DNA from: Roseiarcus sp963732155
GTDB lineage: Bacteria > Pseudomonadota > Alphaproteobacteria > Rhizobiales > Beijerinckiaceae
Assembly: GCA_963732155.1 (NCBI GenBank)
Contig: CAVSYB010000015.1
Location: 372,001-436,000, forward strand
Reading direction: 5' to 3'
DNA: 64,000 nt
Shown one piece after another: positions 38,357 to 50,947 of this stretch (its first letter is position 1; the number at the start of each line of letters is the position of its first letter). Below the pieces are notes generated by a model. The model saw nothing but the letters and a program-made list of their open reading frames with translations, was not told the DNA's origin and did not search any database. The position numbers and the translations under genes were made by a program.

Positions 38357-38935
38357 TCAATTCATCGCCTTTTCGATCTGCGGCCTCACCACGCTCGCCA
38401 TCGCCTCGGCGCTCATCGGTCCGATGAACTTGAAGGCGATCGTTCCATCGCCCTTGACGATGAAGGTCTCAGGCACGCCGTAGACCCCCCAATCGATGCT
38501 GGCCCGCCCGTCGGGATCGAGGCCGACGGCGGCGTAGGGATCGCCCTTGGCGCCCAGGAATCGCCGGACGTTCTCCGGATCGTCCTTCTGCGCGACGCCG
38601 ATCACCCGCACCCCGTCGGCCGCCAGAGCCTTGTCGGCGGCAAGATCGAGCAAGACCTCGTGCTCCTCGTGACAGGGCAGGCACCAGGAAGCAAAAATAT
38701 TGACGACCGTGACATGGCCCTTCCGCAAATCGGCGTCGGTGAGCCTGGCGGCGCCGTCAAGCCCGGGCAAATCAAGCGTCGGCGCGCCCTGGCCGATCAG
38801 CGCGGAGGGGATCCGCGAAGCGTCGCCGGCGAACAGCCGAAAGAAGAACAACGCCGCGAGCGCGGCGAAGGCCAGCAACGGCAAGAGCGCCAGCAGGCCG
38901 CGCCGCCGCGCCGCGCCGGTCTCCTCGAGGCTCAT
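38357..38935 (-). CDS. ccmG: Cytochrome c maturation thioredoxin CcmG/DsbE
   Basis: 192 residues. One N-terminal membrane anchor (about 14-33), then a periplasmic thioredoxin fold with active site WCLPC (residues near 82) in NIFASWCLPCHEEH. GVYGVPETFIV carries the cis-Pro loop. It keeps apocytochrome c cysteines and CcmH reduced for haem ligation. The start overlaps ccmD by 4 bases. ccmE, ccmF and ccmH are not adjacent, so the maturation genes are split. Confidence 0.95.
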   Translation of the reverse strand: MSLEETGAARRRGLLALLPLLAFAALAALFFFRLFAGDASRIPSALIGQGAPTLDLPGLDGAARLTDADLRKGHVTVVNIFASWCLPCHEEHEVLLDLAADKALAADGVRVIGVAQKDDPENVRRFLGAKGDPYAAVGLDPDGRASIDWGVYGVPETFIVKGDGTIAFKFIGPMSAEAMASVVRPQIEKAMN

Positions 38936-39093
38936 GGCTCGCCCCGCCGGCGCCGCTGCGCCTGCTCCAGCCGGCGCAAGGCGCGGGTCTGCGCGCGATA
39001 GTCGCCGAGCACCGCGGCGATCATGCCGAAAATCACCAGCGCGGCGAGCGCATAGGCGGCCGCGACAAAACCGAAATGCGGCGCCTCGATCAT
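38932..39093 (-). CDS. ccmD: Haem exporter small subunit CcmD
   Basis: 53 residues (MIEAPHFGFVAAAYALAALV) with ATGA overlaps on both sides, ccmC upstream and ccmG downstream. One membrane helix followed by a basic cytoplasmic tail (RALRRLEQAQRRRRGEP), the usual CcmD layout. It releases holo-CcmE from the CcmABC complex. Confidence 0.9.
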   Translation of the reverse strand: MIEAPHFGFVAAAYALAALVIFGMIAAVLGDYRAQTRALRRLEQAQRRRRGEP

Positions 39094-39851
39094 CCCTTGG
39101 CCGCTCCGGCCGCCAGTTGTGGAGAAAAGGAATCGCCTTCGGCGGCGGCGATCATGGTCAGGCGGGCGACCCGCCGGCGCAGGATTTCGTTGCGGATCGC
39201 CATCACGTGCAGCGTGACGAAGAGCAAGGTGAAGGCCAGCGACATGATCAACAACGGCCAAAGCAGCTCGGGCGCGATGGTCGGGCCGCCGAGCCGGAAG
39301 ACCGAGGCGGGCTGGTGCAGCGTGTTCCACCAATCGACCGAGAATTTTATGATCGGCAGGTCGACGGCGCCCACCAGCGTCAGGATCGCCGCCGCGCGCG
39401 CCGCGCGCCCGGCGTCCTCGATCGTGCGCCAGAGCGCGATCAGCCCGAGATAGATGATGAACAGCACGAGCACGGAGGTCAGGCGGGCGTCCCAGACCCA
39501 GTAGGTTCCCCACATCGGCTTGCCCCACAGCGAGCCGGTGGCGAGGCAAATGAAGGTGAAGCCCGCCCCCAACGGCGCCGCGGCCTTCTGCGCGGCGTCG
39601 GCCAGCGGATGGCGCCAGACCAGCGTGCCGAGCGCCGCCAGCGTCATCACCCCGTAGATGAAGCTCGAGAGCCACGCCGCCGGGACGTGCAAATACATGA
39701 TGCGGACGGTTTCGCCCTGCTGATAATCGGGCGGCGCGGCGAAGGAGAGCCACAGGCCGACCGCAAACAACGCCGCGGTCGCCGCGGCGAGCCACGGCAG
39801 CGCGCGTTGCGCCAGCGCGAGGAAGACCGTGGGATTGGCGAGATTCCACAT
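39090..39851 (-). CDS. ccmC: Haem exporter protein CcmC
   Basis: 253 residues, six membrane segments. The Trp-rich haem-handling motif is present as WGKPMWGTYWVWDARLTS, with flanking periplasmic His residues (YLHVPAAW before it and WWNTLHQPASV after it). It loads haem onto CcmE. It overlaps ccmD; a 126-base gap without a gene separates it from ccmB. Confidence 0.95.
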   Translation of the reverse strand: MWNLANPTVFLALAQRALPWLAAATAALFAVGLWLSFAAPPDYQQGETVRIMYLHVPAAWLSSFIYGVMTLAALGTLVWRHPLADAAQKAAAPLGAGFTFICLATGSLWGKPMWGTYWVWDARLTSVLVLFIIYLGLIALWRTIEDAGRAARAAAILTLVGAVDLPIIKFSVDWWNTLHQPASVFRLGGPTIAPELLWPLLIMSLAFTLLFVTLHVMAIRNEILRRRVARLTMIAAAEGDSFSPQLAAGAAKG

Positions 39852-39977
39852 CGGCGCGTTTTACCCTCGCGTCGGGCGGGCCGCAATCGGGCGCCGCAGG
39901 GCGAATCGACGCTGCGCGCCGATGGTTTATTTCCGGTGAACGCCGGCGATCGTCGCCCGAGCCCGCCGCTGGCGGCC

Positions 39978-40649
39978 CTAATCCCGCGCCAGCCGCAACG
40001 CCGCCGCCGTGGCGAACGGGGCGCCGGCGATCGTCGCGAGCGACAGCGCGCACAGCACGAGAAACGGCATCAGGAAGGGCGCGGCGCCGCCGCTGGCGGC
40101 CGAAGCGGCCGCCACGCCGAAAATCAGCACCGGGATGGTCAGCGGCAGCACGAGCACCGCCATCAGCAGGCCGCCGCGGCGCAGCGAAACGGTCAGCGCG
40201 GCGCCGATCGCGCCGATCATCGTCAAAGCCGGCGTGCCGACGAGCAGGCTCGCCGCGACCAGGCCCAGCGCCCTGGCGTCCAGCGCCAGCATGAGCCCGA
40301 ACAGCGGGCTCGCCACGACGAGCGGCAGCGCGCTGGTCGTCCAATGGGCGGCGCATTTGACGAGGACGACGACCTCCAGCGGCGGCCCGGCGTTGACCAG
40401 CAGATCGAGCGCGCCGTCCTCCTCTTCGCTCTGAAACAGGCGATCGAGGCCGAGCAGCGTGGAGAGCAGCGCGGCGACCCACAGGATCGCCGGACCGATG
40501 CGCGCGAGCAGGTTGAGGTCGGGACCGATCGCAAACGGCATGATCGCGACGAGGATCAGGAAAAAGACGGCGCCCGTCGAAGCGCCGCCGCCGATTCGCC
40601 GGGCGATCCGCCATTCCCGCAGAAAGAGAGCGGCCATCGCCATTCTCAT
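39978..40649 (-). CDS. ccmB: Haem exporter protein CcmB
   Basis: 223 residues from ATG 40649 (MRMAMAALFLREWRIARRIG), the family start, 10 bases after the ccmA stop; the open frame reaches back to 40688 inside ccmA. Six predicted membrane helices; the conserved early segment is LFQSEEEDGALDLLVNAG (FxxDxxDGSLE-like). It forms the CcmA2B membrane part of the ABC-type complex. Confidence 0.93.
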   Translation of the reverse strand: MRMAMAALFLREWRIARRIGGGASTGAVFFLILVAIMPFAIGPDLNLLARIGPAILWVAALLSTLLGLDRLFQSEEEDGALDLLVNAGPPLEVVVLVKCAAHWTTSALPLVVASPLFGLMLALDARALGLVAASLLVGTPALTMIGAIGAALTVSLRRGGLLMAVLVLPLTIPVLIFGVAAASAASGGAAPFLMPFLVLCALSLATIAGAPFATAAALRLARD

Positions 40650-40659
40650 CGAGCGCGCT

Positions 40660-41304
40660 TCATGGCCGGGTCGGCTCCATCGCGCCAAGCTTCAGTTCCC
40701 GCGCTTCCAGCCCGAGCGGCGCGTGGGTCGCCGCGACGATCAGGCCGCCGCCGGCGAGATGGGCGCGCATGATGTCGACAAGACGCGCCTGAGCGGCGGC
40801 GTCGAGGGCGCTGGTCGGCTCGTCGAGCAGCCAAAGCGGCCGATAGGCGACCAGAAGCCGGGCGAGCGCCGCCCGCCGTCTCTGGCCCATCGACAGGACG
40901 TTGATCGGAAATTCTGCGGCGTGCGCGAGGCCGAACCGATCGAGCGCCGCGGCGGCCGACGCCGCCTCCCCGCGGGCGGATGCGCGCGCCCCATCGCGCC
41001 CGCCCAGCATCGCCGCCCAGAATTCGAGATTCTCGGCCGCCGTCAGCGCGCCTTTCAGCGCATTGGCGTGGCCGAGGTAATGCGCCTGCTCGCCGATGGT
41101 TTGCTGATGATCGCCGCCGTCGAGGGTGATCGCCCCGCCCGCGACCGGAATAAGACCGGCGATGGCGCGCAGCAGGCTCGATTTGCCCGCCCCGTTCGGC
41201 CCGGTGACGATCAGCGCCTCGCCCGCCGGCACATCGAACGTCAGATCAAAAAACAATCGCCGCCCGCCCCGCTCGATCGTGACGTTGGCGCCAGCCAAGC
41301 GCAT
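40660..41304 (-). CDS. ccmA: Haem exporter ATPase CcmA
   Basis: 214 residues from ATG 41304 (MRLAGANVTIERGGRRLF). Walker A GPNGAGKSSLLRAIAGL; signature reads LSMGQRRRAALARLL in place of LSGGQ, as is usual in CcmA; Walker B LWLLDEPTSALD; switch His in AATHAPLG. It powers release of haem-loaded CcmE. Divergent from acnA over a 115-base gap, a standard Rhizobiales arrangement. Confidence 0.95.
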   Translation of the reverse strand: MRLAGANVTIERGGRRLFFDLTFDVPAGEALIVTGPNGAGKSSLLRAIAGLIPVAGGAITLDGGDHQQTIGEQAHYLGHANALKGALTAAENLEFWAAMLGGRDGARASARGEAASAAAALDRFGLAHAAEFPINVLSMGQRRRAALARLLVAYRPLWLLDEPTSALDAAAQARLVDIMRAHLAGGGLIVAATHAPLGLEARELKLGAMEPTRP

Positions 41305-41419
41305 CAAGAATTCTCCAGCGCAGCCTTTCGGGCGATTTCGCGACATGTTGTGTAGCCCGCCGAAGCGAATTTATCTATAACGACGACGTCCCCCTTTCGC
41401 CCGTTCCGGAGATGAGTCG

Positions 41420-44131
<2,712 letters not shown>

Positions 44132-44167
44132 GCTTCGCGCGGGAGAAGCCGCCGAACGCCGCGGAAG

Positions 44168-45217
44168 GTGAATCCCGCCGCGCGCGATAATTTTCGCCAG
44201 CAGGCGGAATGGTGCGAGCGGCTCGGCTCCCCGTTCACCGCGCGGGTCTGCCGGGCGTTGCACCGACATTTGACCGAAAGCTCCGCTTTCGGCGCCACGC
44301 TCCTCAATTGGCCCGGACCGCCCAAAGCGGATGCGGTCGCCTTGCGCGCTTGCGGCGCCTTGAACGCCCTGGCGCGCGAGGGCCATCCGGCGCTGGCGCC
44401 GCTTTACCCGCCCCACCGCCTGCCCTTGGAGGACGAATTCTGGCTCGGCGCGCAAGCCGCGATCGCGAGTGAGGATCGCAGACTGACCAACTCCCTCAAA
44501 AGCGCGCCGCAGACCAACGAGGTCGCGCGGTCAGCGGCGCTCCTGCCGGGATGCCTGGAGATCGCGCGCCGCACCGGCCTGCCGCTCGCCCTGCGGGAGA
44601 TCGGCGCCAGCGCCGGATTGAATCTCCTGCTCGATCGCTACCGTTATCAATACGGCCGGTTCGACTGGGGAGGGCGCGACGCGGAAGTGACGATCGCCTG
44701 CGAATGGCGCGGTCCGGCGTACGACTTTGGCGACGCGATCGAAGTCGCCGACCGGCGGGGATGCGATCTCAATCCGATCGATGCGACGGACCCCGCCAGC
44801 CGGGCGCGCATGCTCTCCTATATCTGGCCGGACCAGGACGCGCGCGTCGCCCGCGCCGAAGCCGCCTTGAAACTCGCCGCGCGTGAAGGCGTGCGGATCG
44901 AGGCGGTCGACGCGGCGCGTTTCGCGGCGCGACAATTGCGCCGCGGCGCCCCGGGGCGCGCGAGCGTGCTGGTTCACAGCATCGTCTGGCAATATCTGGC
45001 CGAAGCGACGCGCGCGGGGATCGGCCGCGCCGTTGCGCGAGCGGCGGCCGAGGCGACGGCGCAGGCGCCGTTCGCCTGGCTGCGCATGGAGGCCGAAGCC
45101 GGCGAACCGCGCGGGGCGATGGTGCGTCTGTCGCTTTGGCCGCATGGCCCCCTTGACGAGCCGGTCGCCGTCGCCGACTACCACGGGCGATGGCTGGAAT
45201 GGCGAGGGATCGCGTAG
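44168..45217 (+). CDS. DUF2332 family protein
   Basis: 349 residues from a GTG 36 bases after acnA. It matches the DUF2332 pattern: FRQQAEWCERLGSPF at the start, NEVARSAALLPGCLEIARR, then LREIGASAGLNLLLDRYRY in the middle and VVHSIVWQYL-like VLVHSIVWQYLAEATR near the end. The ELGASAGLNL-type block resembles a SAM- or nucleotide-binding turn, but no activity is established for the family. Intact, with ordinary codon use. Confidence 0.85.
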   Translation: MNPAARDNFRQQAEWCERLGSPFTARVCRALHRHLTESSAFGATLLNWPGPPKADAVALRACGALNALAREGHPALAPLYPPHRLPLEDEFWLGAQAAIASEDRRLTNSLKSAPQTNEVARSAALLPGCLEIARRTGLPLALREIGASAGLNLLLDRYRYQYGRFDWGGRDAEVTIACEWRGPAYDFGDAIEVADRRGCDLNPIDATDPASRARMLSYIWPDQDARVARAEAALKLAAREGVRIEAVDAARFAARQLRRGAPGRASVLVHSIVWQYLAEATRAGIGRAVARAAAEATAQAPFAWLRMEAEAGEPRGAMVRLSLWPHGPLDEPVAVADYHGRWLEWRGIA

Positions 45218-45225
45218 GCGGGGCG

Positions 45226-46275
45226 ATGGCGAAAGCGATGGAAGCGGCGCCCCTGGTCTTTCCGTTCCCCGCCCCGCCCGGACGCGGGGAGGCGTTCGAG
45301 GTCGCGCCGGGCGTGCTCTGGGCGCGCATTCCGCTGCCGTTCCGGCTCGATCACGTCAACATCTATTTCCTGGACGATGGCGAGGGCTGGGCGGTCGTCG
45401 ACACCGGCATCGACAATGAGAAGGCGCGCGCGGCGTGGGACGCGCTGCTGGCGGGACCGCTGTCGGGACGGCGTTTGACGCGGCTCGTCGTCACCCACAT
45501 GCACCCCGACCACATCGGTCTCGCCGGCTGGCTGACCGAGCGCTTCGACATTCCTCTGCTCACCAGCCAGACCGCCTATATCGAGTGCCTCAACCTCAGT
45601 CTCGCCCCGGGGAAGCTGCAGGCGCCGGTCTACCGCGACTTCTATCTGCGCAACGGCCTGGACGAGGCGACGACGGCGCTGATCGCGACAATGGGCCATG
45701 ATTATCTCGGCATGGTCGCGCCGTTGCCGCCGACCTTCGATCGTCTCGTGGCGGGCGATCGACTGACGATCGGCCGGCGCAATTTCGACGTGCTGGCGGG
45801 CGACGGCCATGCGCCCGAGCAGCTCATGCTTTTCAACGACGAGGACAGGGTGTTCCTGGCGGCCGACCAGGCGCTCGCGAAGATATCGCCAAACGTCAGC
45901 GTCTCCGCCATGAGCCCTCGCGATGATCCGCTCGGCCTTTACTTGCGCTCTCTGGCGGCTCTGAAAGCCGCCCTTCCGGCCAATTCGCTGGCGCTGCCGG
46001 GCCACCAGCTGCCTTTCTACGGCCTGCACGAGCGCGTTGACGAGCTCACGGCGCACCATGCGGCGCGTTGCGAGGCGCTGATGCGGGCGTGCCGCGAGAA
46101 GCCGCACCAGGCGGCCGAACTGTTGCCGGTCCTGTTCACGCGCAAGCTCGACCCTCATCAGATGGGTTTCGCGTTCAGCGAATTGCTCGCGCACGTCAAT
46201 TACCTGCTCGATCGGGGCGCGCTGACCTGGATCGAACCTGGCGCGAGACGGGCTCGATTGGCGGCGGCGGGCTAG
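45226..46275 (+). CDS. MBL-fold metallo-hydrolase
   Basis: 349 residues from ATG 45226, eight bases after the DUF2332 gene. The metallo-beta-lactamase fold ligands are all present: THMHPDHIG (HxHxDH), GHAPEQLML and the final GHQLPFYG. The C-terminal 60 residues include the helical LAHVNYLLDRGAL seen in the lactonase/LACTB2-like branch. It is predicted to hydrolyse a thioester or ester substrate in the cytoplasm; the substrate is not known. Confidence 0.88.
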   Translation: MAKAMEAAPLVFPFPAPPGRGEAFEVAPGVLWARIPLPFRLDHVNIYFLDDGEGWAVVDTGIDNEKARAAWDALLAGPLSGRRLTRLVVTHMHPDHIGLAGWLTERFDIPLLTSQTAYIECLNLSLAPGKLQAPVYRDFYLRNGLDEATTALIATMGHDYLGMVAPLPPTFDRLVAGDRLTIGRRNFDVLAGDGHAPEQLMLFNDEDRVFLAADQALAKISPNVSVSAMSPRDDPLGLYLRSLAALKAALPANSLALPGHQLPFYGLHERVDELTAHHAARCEALMRACREKPHQAAELLPVLFTRKLDPHQMGFAFSELLAHVNYLLDRGALTWIEPGARRARLAAAG

Positions 46276-46388
46276 GTCGGAACGGCGCCGACTTGTATCG
46301 TTCCCGCTGTCCGCAATCCCGTTTTGAGGCATGATCCGATCCACATGATTGGCGATCCCAGGGGATCGCGCTGAACAGGGCGTCAGAC

Positions 46389-47153
46389 GTGCGAAAGCTG
46401 CTCCTCATCGGCATCGGCGCCGGAAATCGCGACCATGTCACCGTGCAGGCGATCAAGGCGCTCAACGCGGTGGACGTGTTCTTCGCGCTCGACAAAGGCG
46501 ACGAGAAGGCGGAGCTCAATCGCCTCCGGCGGGAGATCTGCGAGACCTACATCAAGGATAAATCGTACCGGTTCGTCACGGCGCCCGACCCCGGGCGCGA
46601 TCGAACGCCTGCGTCTTACCAGTCGGCGGTCACCGACTGGCACGAACGGCGCGCCGATGTCTTCGAGAAGCTGATCGCGCAGGAACTGAAAGACGGCGAA
46701 TGCGGCGCTTTTCTCGTGTGGGGCGATCCCTCGCTCTATGACAGCACCCTGCGGATCGTCCAGCAGGTCCTCGCCAGAGGCGCCGTCGACTTCACCTATG
46801 AGATGATCCCCGGCGTCAGCAGCGTCCAGGCGCTCGCCGCCGCCCACAAGATTTCCCTGAACCGGATCGGGGCGCCCGTCCAAATCACCACCGGCCGCAA
46901 CCTCGCGGACGGCCTTCCCGCCGATTTCGACGACCTGGTCGTCATGCTCGACGCCAACTGCGCGTTCAGGACGGTTGACCCAACCGATATCGATATCTTC
47001 TGGGGCGCCTATGTCGGAACGGCGGATGAGCTGCTCGCGGCGGGCGATTTGCGGGAGGCGGCGGGCGAAATCGAGCGCCTCCGCAGCGCGGCGAGAGCGC
47101 GGAAGGGCTGGATTTTGGACACCTATCTCCTGCGAAAGCGCAAGGGGCGTTGA
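46389..47153 (+). CDS. cobF: Precorrin-6A synthase (deacetylating)
   Basis: 254 residues from a GTG start. The tetrapyrrole-methylase fold has the SAM-binding GIGAGN at the N-terminus, LVWGDPSLYDSTLR, and PGVSSVQALAAAHKISLNRIG in the middle. CobF methylates C-1 of precorrin-5 and drops the acetyl group in the aerobic cobalamin route. It sits alone, apart from a cob cluster. Its presence implies aerobic B12 synthesis by this organism. Confidence 0.92.
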   Translation: MRKLLLIGIGAGNRDHVTVQAIKALNAVDVFFALDKGDEKAELNRLRREICETYIKDKSYRFVTAPDPGRDRTPASYQSAVTDWHERRADVFEKLIAQELKDGECGAFLVWGDPSLYDSTLRIVQQVLARGAVDFTYEMIPGVSSVQALAAAHKISLNRIGAPVQITTGRNLADGLPADFDDLVVMLDANCAFRTVDPTDIDIFWGAYVGTADELLAAGDLREAAGEIERLRSAARARKGWILDTYLLRKRKGR

Positions 47154-47292
47154 GCGCGACGCGCCGCGGCGCCCGCCGCCCGGCGATGAGGGCCACGTTC
47201 GCCCGCCGAACGGCGGACCGCGAAAAAGGACCGGCCGGCTTCGCCAATCGCGCGCCGGCGCGCTATGGTCCGGCCGCCATCGGAGCCAGGAC

Positions 47293-48054
47293 ATGTCTTC
47301 GCCAGCCCGCCAGGAAACGCATTTCGGCTACCGGAAGGTGCCGCTCGACGACAAGCAGCGGCTCGTCGACGACGTCTTTCAGAGGGTCGCCGATCGATAC
47401 GATTTGATGAATGATCTGATGTCCTTCGGCCTGCACAGGCTGTGGAAGGACCTGCTGGTGGCCAAGGTGCGCCCGCCTCGCAACAGGCGCTTCGCGCATC
47501 TCGACGTCGCCGGCGGCACCGGCGACGTGGGGTTTCGGGTCGCCGAAGCCGGCGGTCCGTTGACCCGCGTGACCGCGCTCGACGTCAACGCCGACATGCT
47601 GCGGGTCGGACGCGAGCGCGCCGCCAGGCGCAAGGCGGGCGCGCGGGTCGGCTTCGTCGAGGGAAACGCCGAGGCGCTCCCGCTGCCCGACGACAGCTTC
47701 GACGCCTATACGATCGCCTTTGGCATCCGCAACGTGCCGCGCATCGACAAGGCCCTCGGCGAGGCCTATCGCGTGCTCAAACGGGGCGGGCGCTTCCTCG
47801 CCCTGGAGTTCTCGCGCGTCGACACGCCGCTGCTCGACCGTCTCTACGACGCCTATTCGTTCACCGTCATTCCGGCTCTCGGGAAGGTCGTCGCCGGCGA
47901 CGGCGAGCCCTATCGCTATCTCGTCGAATCGATCCGTCGGTTCCCGACCCCCGAGCGTTTTGCCGATATGATTGGCGGGGCCGGCTTCCAGCGCGTCGAC
48001 TTCACCCGGCTGTCGGGGGGCGTCGTCGCCATTCATTCAGGCTGGAAACTCTAG
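47293..48054 (+). CDS. ubiE: Ubiquinone/menaquinone C-methyltransferase
   Basis: 253 residues from ATG 47293 (MSSPARQETHFGYRKVPLDD). Motif I is LDVAGGTGDVGFRV; the UbiE signatures YDLMNDLMSFGLHRLWK and NVPRIDKALGEAYRVLKRGG (19-20-residue block) are clear. It methylates the C-2 position of the benzoquinol ring during ubiquinone synthesis. ubiB follows immediately. Confidence 0.96.
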   Translation: MSSPARQETHFGYRKVPLDDKQRLVDDVFQRVADRYDLMNDLMSFGLHRLWKDLLVAKVRPPRNRRFAHLDVAGGTGDVGFRVAEAGGPLTRVTALDVNADMLRVGRERAARRKAGARVGFVEGNAEALPLPDDSFDAYTIAFGIRNVPRIDKALGEAYRVLKRGGRFLALEFSRVDTPLLDRLYDAYSFTVIPALGKVVAGDGEPYRYLVESIRRFPTPERFADMIGGAGFQRVDFTRLSGGVVAIHSGWKL

Positions 48055-48056
48055 AT

Positions 48057-49625
48057 TTGCGGCCCCTGGCGAATCTCGGCCATTCCGCCCGGCTCGCCCG
48101 GGCCGCCTTCGTGCTGGCGCGCGAGGGCGCGTTCGTCGACATCGACCCGCAAGTGGTTCCGCCCCTGGCGCGCGCGCCGCTGGCGCTCGGCAACCTCATC
48201 GCGCGACGCGGCGCCAGAGGCATCGACGGCCTCTCGGCCGCCATCGATCGGCTCGGCCCCTCCTACGTGAAGCTCGGCCAATTCCTGTCGACGCGGCCGG
48301 ATATCGTCGGCGCCAAGGTCGCCGAGCAGCTCGAGCAGCTACAGGACCGGATGACGCCCTATCCGCGCAGCCTCGCCGTGGCGACGATCGAGGCGGCCTT
48401 TGGCGTGAAACTCGACGCGCTGTTCATCGATTTCGGCGAGGCGGTGGCGGCCGCCTCGATCGCGCAAGTCCATCGCGCCCGCGTCCGGGACGGCGCGACG
48501 ACGCGCGAGGTCGCGGTGAAAATCCTGCGGCCCGGGGTCGAACGACGCTTCGCGCGGGACCTGTCCGATATGTTCTTCGCCGCGCGGCTGGCGCAGCGAT
48601 TGGCGCCCGAATCGCGCCGGCTGAAGCCCGTCGAGATCGTCGAGGCCCTGGCGCGCTCGGTGCGCATCGAAATGGATTTTCGCCTGGAGGCGGCCGCCGC
48701 TTCGGAGTTCGGCGAAAATGTGAGCGACGACGCCGATTTCCGCGTGCCCGCGGTCGACTGGGATCGGACCACGCGTGAAGTGCTGACGCTCGAGTGGATT
48801 GACGGCGTGCCGCTTTCCGAACCCGATCGGCTCGCCGGCGCCGGGTTCGATCCGCCGAAACTCGCGCGCACGCTGATCCAATCGTTCCTGCGCCATGCGC
48901 TGCGCGACGGCTTCTTCCACGCCGACATGCATCAGGGCAACCTGTTCATCGACCCGCAGGGGCGCATCGCCGCCGTCGATTTCGGCATCATGGGCCGCCT
49001 GGGTCTGAAGGAGCGGCGGTTTCTCGCCGAGATTCTCTATGGCTTCATTACGCGCGACTACCAGCGCGTCGCCGAGGTCCACTTCGAGGCGGGCTATGTG
49101 CCGCCCGTCCATCGCGTCGAGGATTTTGCGCAGGCGATCCGCGCCATCGGGGAACCGATCCGCTCGCACACCGCCGATCAGATTTCGATGGCCAAGCTGC
49201 TGACGTTGTTGTTCGAGATCACGGCGCTTTTCGACATGGCGACGCGCATCGAGCTGGTGATGCTGCAGAAGACCATGGTGGTGGTCGAAGGGGTGGCGCG
49301 CAAGCTCGACCCTCGCCTCGACATGTGGGCGACGGCCGAGCCGGTCGTCGGCGATTGGATCGCCGAGAATCTCGGGCCGCGCGGCAAAATCGAGGACGTC
49401 GGCCGCAATGTTTCCTCGCTGGTCAAATTGATCGCCGACGCGCCGCAGCGCCTGGATCGCCTCAATCGGTTGGTCGAGCGCTGGGCGGAGGTCGAATCGC
49501 GCGAGGCGCCGGACTTTGAGGCGGGCGGGACGATGGGGCCGAGCGACGGACGAGCCTCGCTGCTGACGCCCACGGCGCTCTGGGCGATCGCGGCGCTGCT
49601 CGCATGGATCGCGTTTCACATGTGA
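48057..49625 (+). CDS. ubiB: UbiB, ubiquinone biosynthesis kinase-like protein
   Basis: 522 residues from a TTG at 48057, two bases after ubiE; no ATG or GTG is available near the family start, and the longer open frame lies over ubiE. ADCK-family features: KxGQ motif YVKLGQFLSTRPD, Ala-rich loop AAASIAQVHRA, VAVKILRPGV, catalytic-loop HADMHQGNLF and DFGIMGRL. A C-terminal membrane anchor (LTPTALWAIAALLAWIAFHM) ends the protein. It helps extract coenzyme Q intermediates from the membrane. Confidence 0.93.
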   Translation: MRPLANLGHSARLARAAFVLAREGAFVDIDPQVVPPLARAPLALGNLIARRGARGIDGLSAAIDRLGPSYVKLGQFLSTRPDIVGAKVAEQLEQLQDRMTPYPRSLAVATIEAAFGVKLDALFIDFGEAVAAASIAQVHRARVRDGATTREVAVKILRPGVERRFARDLSDMFFAARLAQRLAPESRRLKPVEIVEALARSVRIEMDFRLEAAAASEFGENVSDDADFRVPAVDWDRTTREVLTLEWIDGVPLSEPDRLAGAGFDPPKLARTLIQSFLRHALRDGFFHADMHQGNLFIDPQGRIAAVDFGIMGRLGLKERRFLAEILYGFITRDYQRVAEVHFEAGYVPPVHRVEDFAQAIRAIGEPIRSHTADQISMAKLLTLLFEITALFDMATRIELVMLQKTMVVVEGVARKLDPRLDMWATAEPVVGDWIAENLGPRGKIEDVGRNVSSLVKLIADAPQRLDRLNRLVERWAEVESREAPDFEAGGTMGPSDGRASLLTPTALWAIAALLAWIAFHM

Positions 49626-49674
49626 GGACGGCGGCGCCGCCGCACGGCTGCTTGCTTTCGATGGTGAGGAATCG

Positions 49675-50947
49675 ATGACTGAACCCCCTCCTTCCGCCTC
49701 TCGCATTCTGCTGGTCGTCGGCGGCGGCGTCGCGGCTTACAAGGCGCTCGAACTGATCCGTCGGCTGCGCGAGCGCGGCGTTCGCACGCGCGTGGTGATG
49801 ACGCAGGCCGCCAAGCAGTTCATCACCCCGCTCTCGGCGGCGGCGCTGAGCGGCGACAAGGTTTACGACGACCTGTTCTCGCTGACCGACGAAGCCGAGA
49901 TGGGCCACATCGAATTGTCGCGCGAGGCCGATCTCGTCGTCGTCGCGCCGGCCACCGCCAATCTGCTGGCGCGCATGGCCAACGGCCTCGCCGACGACCT
50001 GGCGACGACGGCGTTGCTGGCGACCGACAAGAAGACGCTGGTCGCGCCGGCGATGAACTTGCGGATGTGGCTTCACCCCGCGACGCGGCGCAATGTTGCC
50101 GCGCTTCGCCAGGACGGCGTTTTGTTCGTCGGCCCGGACGACGGCGAAATGGCTTGCGGCGAATACGGGCCGGGCCGGATGGCCGAACCGATGGCGATCG
50201 TCGCGGCGATCGAGGCGGCGCTGACGAAGCCGACCGGCCTCGCTCTGCCGGCGGGCGTCGGACGCAGCGACGGCGAGGGCGGGCGCGGGCCGCTCGCCGG
50301 CCGGCGCGTGCTGGTCACCTCGGGCCCGACCTACGAGCCGATCGATCCGGTGCGCTTCATCGGCAATCGCTCCTCCGGCCTGCAGGGACATGCGATCGCC
50401 CGCGCCGCGGCCGACGCCGGCGCCCGGGTGACGCTGGTGAGCGGGCCGGTCTCGATTCCCGACCCGCCGGGCGTCGACGTCAAGCATGTCGAGGACGCGC
50501 GCGAAATGCTCGCCGCCGTGCAGGCGGCCCTGCCCGCCGACGTCTTCATCGCGGCGGCCGCCGTCGGCGACTGGCGCGTCGCCCATTTCGGCGCGCAGAA
50601 GATCAAGAAAGGCGCCGGCGGGCCGCCGACGCTGACGCTGGTCGAAAACCCCGACATTCTTGCGACGATCAGCCGCAAATCGCCCCGCCGCCCGGCGTTG
50701 GTCGTCGGATTTGCCGCCGAAACCGAGCATGTTATCGAGAACGCGCGCGACAAGCTGCGTCGCAAACGGTGCGATCTGATTCTCGCCAATAGCGTCGCGG
50801 AAGGGAGCGGAACCTTCGGCGGAAGCGCCAACGCCGTTCACCTGGTGACGGCGGCGGCGGTCGAAGTCCTGGCCGAAAATGAGCAAACAGGAGGTCGCGA
50901 CGCGGTTGATCGAGCGGGTCGCCGCGCTGTTGAGCGAGAGGTCATGA
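49675..50947 (+). CDS. coaBC: Phosphopantothenoylcysteine decarboxylase/synthase CoaBC, C-terminus shifted by +1
   Basis: CoaC part (1-190): flavin and substrate motifs APATANLLARMANGLADDL, PAMNLRMW and catalytic Cys in GEMACGEYGPGRM. CoaB part (about 205-400): LVTSGPTYEPIDPVRFIGNR (20 residues) and the KIKK loop. At the A-run 50876-50879 (cgaaaatg) the frame departs from the expected one. One base fewer gives the normal tail MSKQEVATRLIERVAALLSE and a stop at 50945-50947 that overlaps the dut ATG. As written, the open frame instead runs straight into dut. It performs two steps of coenzyme A synthesis. Confidence 0.88.
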